From Marinobacterium lacunae (GTDB taxonomy: Bacteria; Pseudomonadota; Gammaproteobacteria; Pseudomonadales; Balneatricaceae), in assembly GCF_000705555.1 (NCBI RefSeq), contig NZ_JMQN01000011.1, positions 124,001 through 188,000 on the forward strand: a stretch of 64,000 bases of DNA, read 5' to 3'. The notes under the pieces are model-generated. The model had not been told where the DNA came from, ran no database searches, and was given only the letters and a program-made list of their open reading frames with translations. Position 1 is the first letter of the stretch. Each line of letters opens with the position of its first letter. Positions 10,371-23,450 of this stretch are shown one piece after another. Both the position numbers and the translations under genes were made by a program.

Positions 10371-10404
10371 AAGAAAACGGGGCCGAACTTGAGTTAGGCC
10401 CCGT
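10371..10404 (-). terminator. intrinsic terminator of the dcw/lpxC operon
   Basis: On the minus strand an 8-bp perfect stem, ACGGGGCC / GGCCCCGT, with a 12-nt loop is followed by TTTTCTTTTG. It lies 37 nt after the lpxC stop and probably ends the long mraZ-to-lpxC transcripts. Confidence 0.82.
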
Positions 10405-10440
10405 CTGCGAATCCCGTTTCCACTAACAGCTGATCGCTCG

Positions 10441-11355
10441 TCAGACCGCCGCAGCAGGGCGCTGATAAGAGATGGGAGCCATCTCTTCGCTGTCCTCGAA
10501 GGTGACGACTTCGTAAGAGTCCTCGGTTTCGAGCAGCTTACGCAACAGCATATTGTTCAGATAGTGGCCTGACTTATAGCCATAAAACTCGCCAATCAGG
10601 CTCTTGCCCAGCAGGTAGAGGTCACCCACCGCATCAAGAATCTTGTGCTTGACGAACTCATCGTCATAGCGCAGACCTTCGTCATTCAGCACGCGGTAGT
10701 CGTCGACCACGATAGCGTTGTCGAAACTGCCCCCAAGTACCAGATTCTGTGAACGCAGGTATTCGATATCACGCATGAAGCCAAAGGTACGCGCACGGCT
10801 TACCTCTTTTACAAAAGAGGTGCTGGAGAAATCCAGCGACGCTTCCTTGTTGCGGCTGATAAATGCCGGATGATCGAAATCGATGCGAAAGCCAACCTTG
10901 AAACCGTTAAACGGCTTGAAGCTTGCTGTCTTGCCATCGTTGCTTACGCTGACCTCTTTCTTGATCCGGATGAACTGCTTGGGCGCATCCTGTTCAAGAA
11001 TACCGGCCGACTGAACCAGAAACACGAACGGCGCTGCACTGCCATCCATGATAGGCACCTCTTCGGCACTGAGCTCGATAATCACATTATCAATACCCAG
11101 ACCCGCCAGTGCCGACAAAAGATGCTCGACTGTCGCGACGCGAACCCCATTTGTGGAGAGGTTTGTCGACAGAGTGGTATCCACCACATTCAGCGCATGC
11201 GCCTTTATCTCGGCGACCGGATCCAGGTCCGTGCGGCGAAATACAATCCCGGTATTTTCGTCAGCAGGCTTGAGCGTCAGGTAAACCTTTTGCCCAGTAT
11301 GCAAACCGATACCGGTGGCTTTAATGCTGTTTTTCAGGGTGCGCTGTCTGATCAT
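10441..11355 (-). CDS. lpxC: UDP-3-O-acyl-N-acetylglucosamine deacetylase
   Basis: Zinc amidase of the committed step of lipid A synthesis. It has 304 residues, the normal length. The zinc ligands are in family context: the His of [15 protein letters not shown] near 78, and [14 protein letters not shown] near 237-241. The catalytic His is in KSGHYLNN. The C-terminal tail ends in an Ala-rich stretch like the FtsH-recognised degron of E. coli LpxC, but I cannot show turnover. It follows ftsZ by 152 nt, the standard gammaproteobacterial end of the dcw cluster. Confidence 0.97.
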   Translation of the reverse strand: MIRQRTLKNSIKATGIGLHTGQKVYLTLKPADENTGIVFRRTDLDPVAEIKAHALNVVDTTLSTNLSTNGVRVATVEHLLSALAGLGIDNVIIELSAEEVPIMDGSAAPFVFLVQSAGILEQDAPKQFIRIKKEVSVSNDGKTASFKPFNGFKVGFRIDFDHPAFISRNKEASLDFSSTSFVKEVSRARTFGFMRDIEYLRSQNLVLGGSFDNAIVVDDYRVLNDEGLRYDDEFVKHKILDAVGDLYLLGKSLIGEFYGYKSGHYLNNMLLRKLLETEDSYEVVTFEDSEEMAPISYQRPAAAV

Positions 11356-11507
11356 CCGTCCTGCCGTGAAAATAGTCGGTCAAATAACGGCCCATCTTAA
11401 CAAAATTGTGATAGGCCAACCACAAGATAACCACGGAGAATTTGGCCGCCATCAATCAACGGCCAACTCCCCCCTATTGCACACTGCCCTGTCTGCGCTG
11501 AAACGGC

Positions 11508-12692
11508 TCAATCCGCCTGCCGACGCAGGAAAGTGGGTATATCCAAAAGTCCGTAGTCGCTATCAGTACGGCTGGCATCTGCCGATTTTCTCTCGACAGG
11601 CTTGTCCAGTAGTGCCTCTTCGCGCTGACGGCGCAGGATGGTCGGCAGCTCGATCTGATCCAGATCCAGCGAACCGTCAGCCTTGCGACCGTTTGAAGCC
11701 TTGGAGTGTACGACGCGGAGTTCCTGATCGTTGTCCCGATCCAACCCCGTGGCCACTACAGTGACCTTGATATCGTCGCCCAGTTCCGGATCGATGACAG
11801 TGCCGATCACAATCGTTGCATCTTCGGACGCATACTCCTCGACGATGTTACCGACCTCGGTAAACTCGCCCAGACTCAGATCTTCGCCAGCCGCGATATT
11901 GACCAGCACACCGCTGGCACCCTTGAGATCGATATCCTCAAGCAACGGACTGCGGATGGCCGCTTCGGCCGCTTCCTGCGCACGGTTGTCTCCACGCGCG
12001 ACCGCTGTACCCATCATCGCCATACCCATCTCGGACATCACAGTGCGCACGTCTGCGAAGTCGACGTTGATCATACCCGGACGCGTAATCAGATCAGCTA
12101 TACCCTGTACCGCACCTTTGAGTACGTTATTCGCAGCGCTGAACGCATTGATCAGAGAACAGTTTTTACCCAGCACCTGCATGAGCTTTTCGTTGGGAAT
12201 AATAATCAGCGAGTCGACGTTCTCACGCAGTTCGCGGATCCCTTCCTCAGCGATTTTCATGCGCTTGCGTCCCTCGAAGGGGAAGGGCTTGGTGACGACG
12301 GCAACCGTCAGAATGCCAAGTTCACGCGCCACTTCAGCGACAATGGGAGCAGCCCCCGTACCGGTACCTCCACCCATGCCAGCGGTGATGAAGACCATGT
12401 CCGCACCGTTAAGGGTCTCGGCGATGCGATCACGATCCTCCAGGGCCGCGGTGCGCCCCACTTCCGGATTGGCACCCGCGCCGAGGCCTTTGGTGAGTTC
12501 ACCACCGATATGAAGTGAGGTTTGTGACGCCATGCGGTTCAGCGCCTGAGCATCTGTGTTGGCACAGATAAACTCGACCCCTTCGACCACATTATCAACC
12601 ATGTGCTGCACGGCATTACCGCCGCCACCGCCAACACCCACAACCTTAATTACAGCGTTCTGCTGGACGTTCTCGATCAGTTCAAATTCCAT
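11508..12692 (-). CDS. ftsZ: cell division GTPase FtsZ
   Basis: Tubulin homologue that forms the Z ring. It has 394 residues. The tubulin signature GGGTGTG is at 107-113 and the GTP-binding [10 protein letters not shown] at about 19-28. The T7 loop [10 protein letters not shown] is present. The C-terminal conserved peptide [10 protein letters not shown], which binds FtsA and ZipA, ends the protein after a linker of about 55 residues. A strong ribosome-binding site (GGGGAGG) lies 7 nt before the ATG. It sits 65 nt after ftsA. Confidence 0.98.
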   Translation of the reverse strand: MEFELIENVQQNAVIKVVGVGGGGGNAVQHMVDNVVEGVEFICANTDAQALNRMASQTSLHIGGELTKGLGAGANPEVGRTAALEDRDRIAETLNGADMVFITAGMGGGTGTGAAPIVAEVARELGILTVAVVTKPFPFEGRKRMKIAEEGIRELRENVDSLIIIPNEKLMQVLGKNCSLINAFSAANNVLKGAVQGIADLITRPGMINVDFADVRTVMSEMGMAMMGTAVARGDNRAQEAAEAAIRSPLLEDIDLKGASGVLVNIAAGEDLSLGEFTEVGNIVEEYASEDATIVIGTVIDPELGDDIKVTVVATGLDRDNDQELRVVHSKASNGRKADGSLDLDQIELPTILRRQREEALLDKPVERKSADASRTDSDYGLLDIPTFLRRQAD

Positions 12693-12757
12693 CGTTTATC
12701 CTCCCCGTCAGTGCCTGCGACTACCTTCCGGCGCCTGACATCTGCTAGTGCAAAAAT

Positions 12758-14008
12758 TCAGAAGTTACCCTGCAACCAGGTCTTGATGCGGTGCAAAAAG
12801 CCCGGCCCCGTACGTACCGTTTTCGTCACATCCGCCTCCCGTTGTATTAATTCCGGAGCTGCCGGGCCATGATCGGCGCGGGCGTAGTGCAAAAGCCCTA
12901 TTCCCGTCGCATAAATCGGATTACCCAGCAGATCCTCCATTCCTCGCACCCCCTGAGGCCGCGCCAGTCTCACCGGCATATGGAATATCTCCTCAGCCAG
13001 CTCGACCGCGCCCTCCATTTTCGATGTGCCGCCTGTCAGCACGACGCCCGCGGCCACCAGATCTTCAAAGCCGGAGCGGCGCAGCTCGGCCTGCACCAAA
13101 GTGAAGAGCTCTTCGTAACGAGGCTCAACCACCTCGGCCAGCGCCTGACGAGAGAGGTCCCGTGCCGGCCGGTCACCCACGCTGGGGACCTTGATCGTCT
13201 CTTCCGGGCGCGCCAGCTGCGCCAGCGCGCAGGCGTACTTGATCTTGAGCTGTTCGGCATTGATCGTCGGCGTGCGCAACGCCATGGCGATATCGTTGGT
13301 CACCTGATCACCAGCAACCGGGATAACCGCCGTATGGCGAATCGCACCACCGGTAAAGACCGCGATATCGGTGGTGCCACCCCCAATATCGACAATGCAG
13401 ACACCCAAATCCTTTTCGTCATCGGTCAACACTGAGTAACTCGATGCCAGCTGTTCAAGAACGACTGCGTCCACCTCGAGCCCGCACCGACGGATGCACT
13501 TTTCGATATTCTGTACTGCGTTGATTGCCCCACAGACCAGATGCACTTTGGCTTCAAGACGGACACCCGACATACCCAGGGGTTCCCGGATCCCCTCCTG
13601 ATGGTCGATCAGGTATTCCTGAGGCAGGATGTGAAGAATTTTCTGATCCGCCGGTATGGCAACGGCACGCGCCGCATCGATCACACGCTCAAGGTCGTAT
13701 TCCGACACTTCGCGATCTTTCACCGCAACGATGCCGTGGGAGTTGTGGCTGCTGATATGGCTTCCGGCTATGCCTACGGTCACCGAATGGATCTTGCAGC
13801 CTGCCATCAGCTCAGCCTCTTCCACCGCGCGTTGAATCGAGTGCACGGTGGACTCGATATTCACGACAACGCCCCGCTTCAGGCCTCGCGAGGGATGTGA
13901 CCCGACACCGACAATTTCGATCGCCCCGCTCTCGGTGATCTCGCCCACCAGGCAAACCACCTTGGACGTCCCGATATCCAGCGCGACGATCATATTACTT
14001 TGGCCCAT
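12758..14008 (-). CDS. ftsA: cell division actin-like protein FtsA
   Basis: Actin-fold ATPase that tethers FtsZ to the membrane and recruits later divisome proteins. I choose the ATG at 14008 (MGQSNMIVALDIGTSK). It gives 416 residues, as in Pseudomonas FtsA, and has GAGGG just upstream. The open frame extends to 14095, but that would lie deep inside ftsQ. The phosphate-1 motif DIGTSKV and the phosphate-2 motif DIGGGTTDIAVF are present. The extreme C-terminus (FLHRIKTWLQGNF) is the amphipathic membrane-targeting helix. Confidence 0.96.
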   Translation of the reverse strand: MGQSNMIVALDIGTSKVVCLVGEITESGAIEIVGVGSHPSRGLKRGVVVNIESTVHSIQRAVEEAELMAGCKIHSVTVGIAGSHISSHNSHGIVAVKDREVSEYDLERVIDAARAVAIPADQKILHILPQEYLIDHQEGIREPLGMSGVRLEAKVHLVCGAINAVQNIEKCIRRCGLEVDAVVLEQLASSYSVLTDDEKDLGVCIVDIGGGTTDIAVFTGGAIRHTAVIPVAGDQVTNDIAMALRTPTINAEQLKIKYACALAQLARPEETIKVPSVGDRPARDLSRQALAEVVEPRYEELFTLVQAELRRSGFEDLVAAGVVLTGGTSKMEGAVELAEEIFHMPVRLARPQGVRGMEDLLGNPIYATGIGLLHYARADHGPAAPELIQREADVTKTVRTGPGFLHRIKTWLQGNF

Positions 14009-14015
14009 TGACCCT

Positions 14016-14840
14016 CTATCCTGCATTTTCACTCGTCTCTTCGGCACGCCATTTGACGGCGATGCCATTGGTGTAACGTATATCGATCTGCTCAATCTCA
14101 GCGGCTCGTTCCGAGAGTCTGAGCTGGTATACGGTCAAAAAACGTTTCAACCGCGGTATCAGTCGATCCCTTCCTGCGACAACGCGAATTCCGTTGCTCA
14201 AATCAATTGTCCAAGCCCCGCGAGGCTCCAGCGTCAACCCTGCAAGCTTGAGACCGTTTGCCGCAAACATCGGGGTCAGGTCATGGAACTGTTCCATAAT
14301 CTTCACCGTTTCATGTGCAGGTCCACTCAACTTCGGCAGACTCGCGTACTCGGGCTTTAACTCAGGCCAGAAGATATCGCCCTGATGGTTCAACAAGCCC
14401 TTGTCTCCCCAACGTGCGACCGGCACTTCCTCAACAACATCGACTCTGAGCGCCGGAGGCCACTGACGACTGATGCCCGCATCATGCACCCACGGATCGC
14501 TGATCACCTGATCGCGCAGCCGCTTAAGGTCTAGCTCGAGCAAGGTGCTATCCACGTTTGCCGCCAGCGCCTGAGCAATCGCCTGTTTGTCCAGATGACG
14601 CACAGCACCGGCGATCTGTATCTCCGCCACGGGTCTGTCCAGCCAACGCCAAAGATCCCGTCCGGCAGAGGATGCAATACCTGCGAACACCACCAGTAAC
14701 GTAATCAATACCAGCGGTCGCCAATACCAGTCGGCATCCGGCTCACGCGCCTCACTACCTGACGCGCGCGCAGCACCTCGCTTCGGCTCGGTTTCCACCG
14801 GCTCCGAAGTTCGGTTTCTCCACGGCAACGTCATTAGCAT
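14016..14840 (-). CDS. ftsQ: cell division protein FtsQ
   Basis: Bitopic inner-membrane protein that bridges early and late divisome parts with FtsL and FtsB. It has 274 residues: a charged cytoplasmic N-terminus, one membrane helix (about 41-60), a POTRA domain starting with VAEIQIAGAVRHLDKQAI, and the FtsQ domain with WPPALRVDVVEEVPVARWGDKG. A second possible start lies two codons downstream (14834). It follows ddlB by 5 nt, and its stop lies 7 nt before the chosen ftsA start. Confidence 0.94.
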   Translation of the reverse strand: MLMTLPWRNRTSEPVETEPKRGAARASGSEAREPDADWYWRPLVLITLLVVFAGIASSAGRDLWRWLDRPVAEIQIAGAVRHLDKQAIAQALAANVDSTLLELDLKRLRDQVISDPWVHDAGISRQWPPALRVDVVEEVPVARWGDKGLLNHQGDIFWPELKPEYASLPKLSGPAHETVKIMEQFHDLTPMFAANGLKLAGLTLEPRGAWTIDLSNGIRVVAGRDRLIPRLKRFLTVYQLRLSERAAEIEQIDIRYTNGIAVKWRAEETSENAG

Positions 14841-14845
14841 GAAGG

Positions 14846-17260
<2,415 letters not shown>

Positions 17261-17264
<4 letters not shown>

Positions 17265-18340
17265 TTCATGACCTCCAAACAAACCTGAGCCACACGTTCA
17301 CTGGCCTCAGGTTCAGCCAGCGCACGAGCAGCACTGGCCATATTCAATAGGTTTCCACGATCGCCAAGGGTCTTGAGCAGCTGCACCAGCTTCTCGGCAT
17401 CCAGATCCTTTTGCGCCACCCGAACACCAGCATCGGACTCACTCAAAAATCCGGCATTGGCCGTTTGGTGGTCGTCGATAGCATGAGGAAGCGGAACCAG
17501 AATCGAAGCCACGCCAGCGATGGCGATCTCGCTGACCGTCAACGCTCCGGCTCGACAGAGCACGAGGTCTGCCCAACCGTAGGCTTCATCCATATGTTCG
17601 ATGAAGGGAACCACACGCCCCTCTACACCGAACGCCTCATAGCGCTTGCGCACTTCATCAATATTGCGCTTCCCGGTCTGGTGCCAAACCTCCGGTCGCT
17701 CCGACGGCGGTAAAATGGACAACGCCTCTGGAACCAGATCGTTGATCGCCTTGGCTCCAAGACTCCCTCCAACCACCAGCAACCTCAATGCGCCCTCGCG
17801 GTTCGCGTACCGCTGCTCCGGCTGAGCAAGTTTCAGAATGGGGCCTCGCACCGGGTTGCCGACAACCGATCCCTTGTCTTGGCCTTTAAAGGCACCGGGA
17901 AACGCCTGAAGTATCTGCTTTGCAAACCTCGCCAGAATCCGGTTTGTGGTACCCGCAACCGCATTTTGCTCGTGGATAACAAGAGGCTTTCCAGTGAGCC
18001 ATGCCACCAGGCCGCCGGGGCCGGAAGCGAAGCCCCCCATACCGAGCACAGCATCAGGCTTGACGTGTCGCATCACCCCGAACGCCTGCCAAATCGCAAG
18101 CAACAACCCAAACGGCGCCAACAGCTGCTTCAAACGTCCCTTTCCACGCACACCACGCACGTCGATGCAGTGCAACGTGATACCGGCACGCGGTACCACA
18201 TCAGCCTCTATTCCGGCAGCCGTCCCCAACCATTCGACCTCGACACCCCGCGCCCTGAGCGCGTCGGCGGTTGCCAATGCCGGGAACACATGACCACCGG
18301 TTCCCCCAGCCATAATCAGCACACGGCGCGGCTTAGTCAT
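17261..18340 (-). CDS. murG: UDP-GlcNAc transferase MurG
   Basis: Peripheral membrane glycosyltransferase that converts lipid I to lipid II. It has 359 residues. The N-terminal glycine-rich loop [14 protein letters not shown], the second G loop [22 protein letters not shown], and the C-domain [13 protein letters not shown] with [12 protein letters not shown] are all standard. It overlaps ftsW by 8 nt and murC by 4 nt. Confidence 0.97.
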
Positions 18341-19604
18341 TGTCGCCCCCCTCGCCGTGCACTTTAGTCTTCACCTTTTTCACGGGGCCCGGTACCGGCT
18401 TACCCAGCCGAAGACGCTTGAGCTCATAATCTATGCGCTGCACAATGGCGATCATCCCACAGCAGACCAGCAAGCTACTGCCGCCGTAGCTCAGCAGCGG
18501 TAGAGTCAAGCCCTTGGTCGGCAACGCCCCGACGTTCACGCCGATGTTGATCATCGCCTGACCGGCAATAATGAAACCGAAGCCATAGCTGATGTAGGCC
18601 ATGAAGAACTGCTTCTGTTTTTCCGCCTGACGCCCGATCAGGAACATCCGCGCTACCAGCAACGCGTATAGACCACAGACGATCAGCGCTCCGATTAGGC
18701 CAAACTCTTCGGCCAATACCGAATACACAAAATCGGTATGCGCTTCAGGCAGGTAAAAGAGCTTCTGTACGCTGTTACCCAGCCCTGTACCGAACCAATC
18801 GCCACGACCGAAAGCGATTTGAGCCTGGGACAACTGATACCCGCTACCGAAGGGGTCCGCCCAAGGGTCGGTAAAGCTTTTCAGACGCTCCATTCGGTAG
18901 GACTGAGAACCGGCCAAAGCCGCGACAAGAGACCCGGCCACACCGACAAGAATAAAGAACTGCAGCGGACGCATCCCCCCGAGAAATATCATTCCCATGA
19001 CGGTGCCGACCAATACGACCGTGGCACCGTAATCGGGTTCCATGATCAGTACGAACATATACAGCGCGAGCGGAAATGCCGGTTTTATTACCCCCCACCA
19101 GCTGCTTCGCACCTCGCTAAGACGGCGTACCAGATACCCGCCCATGAACAACACCATACAAACTTTGGCTATTTCCGAAGCCTGCAGATTGAGCGGCCCC
19201 AAACCGATCCAACGCCGACTGCCGTTTACTTCACGCCCGATACCCGGAATCAGAACGACAATCAGCAACAACAATCCAACAAAAAGCAGCGGAACGCTGT
19301 ATCTCTCCCACACATAGATTGGCACTCTGACGGTAATCGCCGCACCGACCAGCGCCAACAGCATGAAGCTGCCATGGCGGACGATGAAGAAACCCGCAGA
19401 ACCAAAGTCTTTCGCCGCCACATCCATCGACGCGGAGGTGATCATCACGAACCCGACCAATACCAATGCAACGGTTGCCAATAGAAGCCAGGGATCGAAC
19501 GGCAAAATACCCTTGGGCACTGCTCCGGCTCCGACACGGCCCATGAAGCGGTCGGCAAACTCGCTGGTAATTTTGGGTCGAGGTATGGAGAGACTCAGTC
19601 GCAT
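18333..19604 (-). CDS. ftsW: SEDS peptidoglycan glycosyltransferase FtsW
   Basis: Polytopic SEDS-family polymerase of septal peptidoglycan, the partner of FtsI. It has 423 residues with about ten hydrophobic segments. Family motifs include PDYGATVVLV, GYQLSQAQIAFGRGDWFGTGLGNS with the catalytic-loop HTDFVYSVLAEEFG, and GLTLPLLSYGGSSLL near the end. N- and C-termini are basic and cytoplasmic. It overlaps murD by 10 nt and murG by 8 nt. Confidence 0.97.
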   Translation of the reverse strand: MRLSLSIPRPKITSEFADRFMGRVGAGAVPKGILPFDPWLLLATVALVLVGFVMITSASMDVAAKDFGSAGFFIVRHGSFMLLALVGAAITVRVPIYVWERYSVPLLFVGLLLLIVVLIPGIGREVNGSRRWIGLGPLNLQASEIAKVCMVLFMGGYLVRRLSEVRSSWWGVIKPAFPLALYMFVLIMEPDYGATVVLVGTVMGMIFLGGMRPLQFFILVGVAGSLVAALAGSQSYRMERLKSFTDPWADPFGSGYQLSQAQIAFGRGDWFGTGLGNSVQKLFYLPEAHTDFVYSVLAEEFGLIGALIVCGLYALLVARMFLIGRQAEKQKQFFMAYISYGFGFIIAGQAMINIGVNVGALPTKGLTLPLLSYGGSSLLVCCGMIAIVQRIDYELKRLRLGKPVPGPVKKVKTKVHGEGGDND

Positions 19605-20950
19605 CGCAACCCCTCCACGGCGTCAACAAACGCCTGCCCCCGGGCGGGATAACCGGTGAACATATCGAAGCTTGCACAGGCCGGCGAAAGCAGCACAACA
19701 TCCCCCGGTTGCCCGTAACTGGCGGCCAGCTCAACAGCCTGCTTCATGTCCGCCGCGTAATGATGTTCGACCGAGCCAACAGCAGCGGCAATCTGCGGAC
19801 CGTCACGCCCGATCAGTATCAGCGCACGTCCGTAGGCCGACATCGGAGCATTGAGCTCGTCAAACCGCTGCCCCTTGCCTTCGCCACCGGCGATCAGCAG
19901 GATGCGAGCCCCTGCTTCCAGGGTGTTGCCCAGCCCGTTCAATGCGGCAAGCGTCGCCCCCACATTGGTTCCCTTGGAGTCGTTAAACCAGCTGCGCTCG
20001 CAGCGATCGGCAATCCACTGGCAACGATGCTCCAGCCCGCCGAACTGGCGTAGCGCCTCAAGCATCGCCTCCATCGGCAACCCGACTGCCTCACCAAGCG
20101 CCAGCGCCGCGAGCGCATTAGCCTGGTTATGACTGCCGCGGATTTTCATCTCTCGACTATCGATCAGCGGTGTCAGCCCCTTGGCGAGCCAGCTCGAACC
20201 CTGGTGATCAATCACGCCAAACTGTTTGAGATCCGGTTTGCCCAGTCCAAATTCAACCCGCTTTACGCCTGTGGGTAACAGCGGCCGAGTCAGTGCGTCG
20301 TCCCGGTTTTCTACAGCTACGGCACACCCGCGGTAGACGCGGTGTTTGGCCATGTAGTACGCCTGCATCGAATCGTACCGATCCAGATGATCAGGACTCA
20401 CGTTCAGAACGGTTGCGGCCGCGGCCCGCAGATCGTTGGTTGTCTCCAGCTGAAAACTCGACAGCTCAAGCACATACAACTCTGCCTGCTCGTCCAGCAA
20501 GTCCAGCACCGGAGTGCCGAGATTTCCGCCGACCTGTACACGCACACCCGCCGCTTCAGCCATTTTGCCAACCAAGGTCGTGACCGTACTCTTGGCATTG
20601 GAGCCTGTAATCGCAACGATGGGTGCCCGAGCCTGGGCACAAAACAGGTCGATGTCACCGCTTAAACGCACACCGCTGGCAACAGTCTGCTGGATGGCCG
20701 GATCCGCTTGGGCAACACCGGGGCTGAGAATAATTTCATTGCAGCGACTCAAACGCTCCGCATCGAGCGCTCCGCAGTACAGAGGTACGTTAGGGAACTC
20801 CATCCGGAAGGCATCCGCTGCAGGAGGGTTCTCCCGCGTGTCACAGACAAAGAACGGCAGGCCCTGCCGCGCCAGATAGCGTGCACAAGCAAGCCCGGTC
20901 TTGCCCAGACCGATCACTACACGGCTTTTATCTGTCGCGATCAAACTCAT
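19595..20950 (-). CDS. murD: UDP-N-acetylmuramoyl-L-alanine--D-glutamate ligase
   Basis: Adds D-Glu to UDP-MurNAc-L-Ala. It has 451 residues with a Rossmann-like N-domain (VVIGLGKTGLACARYL), SPGVAQADP, the ATP P-loop AITGSNAKSTVTTLVG, and the central-domain motifs VLELSSFQLE, NVSPDHLDRY and NDSKGTNVGAT. The P-loop reads GSNAKST rather than the common GTNGKST; Lys and Ser/Thr are kept. It starts 16 nt after mraY and overlaps ftsW. Confidence 0.96.
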   Translation of the reverse strand: MSLIATDKSRVVIGLGKTGLACARYLARQGLPFFVCDTRENPPAADAFRMEFPNVPLYCGALDAERLSRCNEIILSPGVAQADPAIQQTVASGVRLSGDIDLFCAQARAPIVAITGSNAKSTVTTLVGKMAEAAGVRVQVGGNLGTPVLDLLDEQAELYVLELSSFQLETTNDLRAAAATVLNVSPDHLDRYDSMQAYYMAKHRVYRGCAVAVENRDDALTRPLLPTGVKRVEFGLGKPDLKQFGVIDHQGSSWLAKGLTPLIDSREMKIRGSHNQANALAALALGEAVGLPMEAMLEALRQFGGLEHRCQWIADRCERSWFNDSKGTNVGATLAALNGLGNTLEAGARILLIAGGEGKGQRFDELNAPMSAYGRALILIGRDGPQIAAAVGSVEHHYAADMKQAVELAASYGQPGDVVLLSPACASFDMFTGYPARGQAFVDAVEGLRCD

Positions 20951-20966
20951 GACCTTAGTGTCCTTC

Positions 20967-22049
20967 CTATCGAATCTTCAGGGTCGCCAGACCTATCAAC
21001 ACCAGCACCACGGTTATAATCCAGAAGCGCACAATAACCCGTGGCTCCGGCCATCCCTTCAGCTCGAAGTGATGGTGAATAGGCGCCATGCGAAAAATGC
21101 GGCGGCCTGTCAATTTGAACGATGCCACCTGCAATATCACCGACACGGTTTCCATTACGAACACACCGCCCATGATCACAAGCACCAGCTCCTGACGCAC
21201 GATCACGGCCACGACGCCCAGCGCAGCACCAAGTGCCAACGCACCGACATCGCCCATGAACACCTGTGCCGGATAGGTGTTGAACCACAGAAAGCCAAGA
21301 CCCGCCCCCACGATTGCACCGCAAAAGATGATCAGCTCCCCTGCACCGGCCACGTATGGGATATTGAGATAGTTGGCAAACTGAACATGCCCACTCAGGT
21401 AAGCGAATACGGCCAGCGCACCGCCCACCATGACTGTCGGCATGATTGCCAGCCCATCCAACCCATCCGTGAGATTCACCGCGTTGGAGCTGCCGACAAT
21501 GACGAAGTAGGTGAACACGATGAAACCGAGGCCCAGCTGCAACGAAAAGTCCTTAACAAAAGGCAGAATAAGCTCGGTCTCCACAGGGCTTTGAGCCGTA
21601 AAGTAGAGCAGCAGAGCCGCCCCAAAGCCGCCGATGGACTGCCAGAAATATTTCCAGCGAGCCGGCAGTCCTCTCGGGTTCTTTTCGACCACCTTGCGCC
21701 AGTCATCAACCCAGCCGACAGCACCGAAAATCAGCAACACGGCGAGCGTTATCCACACATAGCGGTTACTCAAATCGGCCCACAACAGGGTGCTGATAGC
21801 AATCGACAGGATAATCAGCGCACCGCCCATGGTCGGGGTACCGGCCTTACTCAAGTGGCTCTGCGGGCCATCATTACGTACCGCCTGACCAATCTGTTTT
21901 GCCTTGAGCTGCTCAATCAACCGCGGGCCGATAAACAGCGACAGGCCGAGCGCCGTCAACACCCCCAATATGCCGCGCAGCGTGATGTAGCCGAAAACGG
22001 CAAACCCACTATAGAAGTGCGACAGGAGCTCGGTCAGTAAAAGCAGCAT
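20967..22049 (-). CDS. mraY: phospho-N-acetylmuramoyl-pentapeptide transferase
   Basis: Integral membrane enzyme that transfers phospho-MurNAc-pentapeptide to undecaprenyl phosphate, forming lipid I. It is exactly 360 residues, as in E. coli, with about ten membrane helices. Motifs are the substrate loop [10 protein letters not shown], the aspartate-rich VDDW (cytoplasmic), [23 protein letters not shown] and the histidine loop PIHHHFEL. It is 3 nt from murF. Confidence 0.97.
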   Translation of the reverse strand: MLLLLTELLSHFYSGFAVFGYITLRGILGVLTALGLSLFIGPRLIEQLKAKQIGQAVRNDGPQSHLSKAGTPTMGGALIILSIAISTLLWADLSNRYVWITLAVLLIFGAVGWVDDWRKVVEKNPRGLPARWKYFWQSIGGFGAALLLYFTAQSPVETELILPFVKDFSLQLGLGFIVFTYFVIVGSSNAVNLTDGLDGLAIMPTVMVGGALAVFAYLSGHVQFANYLNIPYVAGAGELIIFCGAIVGAGLGFLWFNTYPAQVFMGDVGALALGAALGVVAVIVRQELVLVIMGGVFVMETVSVILQVASFKLTGRRIFRMAPIHHHFELKGWPEPRVIVRFWIITVVLVLIGLATLKIR

Positions 22050-22052
22050 GTG

Positions 22053-23450
22053 TCAGATTTCCTCATTACGCGGGTGCTGCCCGCCTTTCAGGGCATTTAC
22101 AGCCCGTTCCATACCTGCGCTGCGAGATCCCTTGGCCAGCAAGGTTCCCGCACCCAGATCCAGTTCTTTAAGTGCCGCCAGATACTCATCGAAGTCGGTA
22201 AAGTGACGCGCCGCGGATCCATTCTCGGCAGCAGCCAGCGCCGCTTGCTGAGACAGAACACCAATAGTCATCAGCTGCTCTATTCCCCGTGCGGCAGCAT
22301 GGCGCCCCACATCGGCATGAAGCGCCGCCGCATCGTCGCCCAACTCGGCCATATCCCCCAGCAACAGGGTGCGCGGACCTGGCAGAGACGCCAACACATC
22401 AATTGCAGCCTTGACTGACCCTGGGTTCGCGTTATAGCTGTCATCAATCAGCAAAGCCCCCTGCTGCAAGCTGATTGGGCACAACCGGCCCGGCACCGCC
22501 GAGAAAGCCTCCAGCCCTTTGATCGCATCCTCAAGCGGAAAACCGGCCGAAACCCAGGCCGCCGCGGCCGCAGCCGCATTGGCGATGTTGTGGCGTCCCA
22601 TTACACCCAGTTGCAACTGCACAGCCCGGTTGCGGTAGTGCAACTCGCAACGCCAGGTACCGGCGTCGGTCAGAGTCAGGTTCCGGGCCTGAAGTTCCGC
22701 TTCCCGTCCGTCGATTGAAAACCGGCAGGCGCTATGCCCCAGCGAGTGCAGCTTCTCCAGCCAATAAGATGCATTGGGATCGTCGGCATTCACCACACCG
22801 ACACCTCCGTCAACGAGCCCTTCGAAAATCTCGCCTTTAGCCGTGACGATATTCTGAAGGCTGCCAAAACCCTCCAAATGGGCGCCCAGCGCATTGGTCA
22901 ACACTGCCACCTTCGGTTGAGCGAGTCGGGTTGTCCTCGCGATCTCACCAACCGCGCTGGCACCCAGTTCAACCACGGCAAACTCGTGCTCCTGCTGCAG
23001 TTCAAGCAGTGTCAGCGGAACACCTATTTCATTATTGAGATTGCCCCTGGTGGCCAGCGTCGGACCCAGCGTTGCGAACATCGATGCCAGCATCTCTTTC
23101 ACGCTTGTCTTGCCGCTACTCCCGGTAACGGCTATCAACGGACCGGAAAACCCCTGGCGGTTATTCCACCCCAGAGTTCCCAGCGCCTTTAAGGTGTCGG
23201 CGACAACCAACTGAGGCAGCTCGCTATCGATCTCGTGATCGACCACGGCTGCCACAGCCCCCTTCCCTATGGCGTCGCCGACATAATCGTGGGCATCAAA
23301 CCTCTGCCCTCTAAGTGCTACAAAAAGATCGCCTTTGCTTATATTGCGGGTGTCGGTGCTCACTCTCGAGCACCGCTTTGCCTGATCTGCATTAACAGCC
23401 CGCGCATCCAACAGATCGACCAGCGCGCCGAGACTGAAATCGGTCATCAT
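22053..23450 (-). CDS. murF: UDP-N-acetylmuramoyl-tripeptide--D-alanyl-D-alanine ligase
   Basis: Adds D-Ala-D-Ala to the UDP-MurNAc-tripeptide, completing the pentapeptide. It has 465 residues, with the N-terminal DTRNISKGDLFVALRG domain, the P-loop TGSSGKTSVKEMLASM, NNEIGVPLTLL, ELGASAVGEI, and DDSYNANPGSVKAAID. These motifs are specific for MurF among Mur ligases. The ATG overlaps the murE stop by 4 nt. Confidence 0.96.
   Translation of the reverse strand: MMTDFSLGALVDLLDARAVNADQAKRCSRVSTDTRNISKGDLFVALRGQRFDAHDYVGDAIGKGAVAAVVDHEIDSELPQLVVADTLKALGTLGWNNRQGFSGPLIAVTGSSGKTSVKEMLASMFATLGPTLATRGNLNNEIGVPLTLLELQQEHEFAVVELGASAVGEIARTTRLAQPKVAVLTNALGAHLEGFGSLQNIVTAKGEIFEGLVDGGVGVVNADDPNASYWLEKLHSLGHSACRFSIDGREAELQARNLTLTDAGTWRCELHYRNRAVQLQLGVMGRHNIANAAAAAAAWVSAGFPLEDAIKGLEAFSAVPGRLCPISLQQGALLIDDSYNANPGSVKAAIDVLASLPGPRTLLLGDMAELGDDAAALHADVGRHAAARGIEQLMTIGVLSQQAALAAAENGSAARHFTDFDEYLAALKELDLGAGTLLAKGSRSAGMERAVNALKGGQHPRNEEI

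Noticed and set aside
10200-10440. secM-like gene between lpxC and secA
   Set aside because: The gap is only 241 nt and holds a terminator and promoter; no frame with a signal peptide and arrest motif is present.
20901-22040. 379-residue plus-strand frame opposite mraY
   Set aside because: Antisense shadow with His/Gln/Arg-biased composition; mraY is certain.
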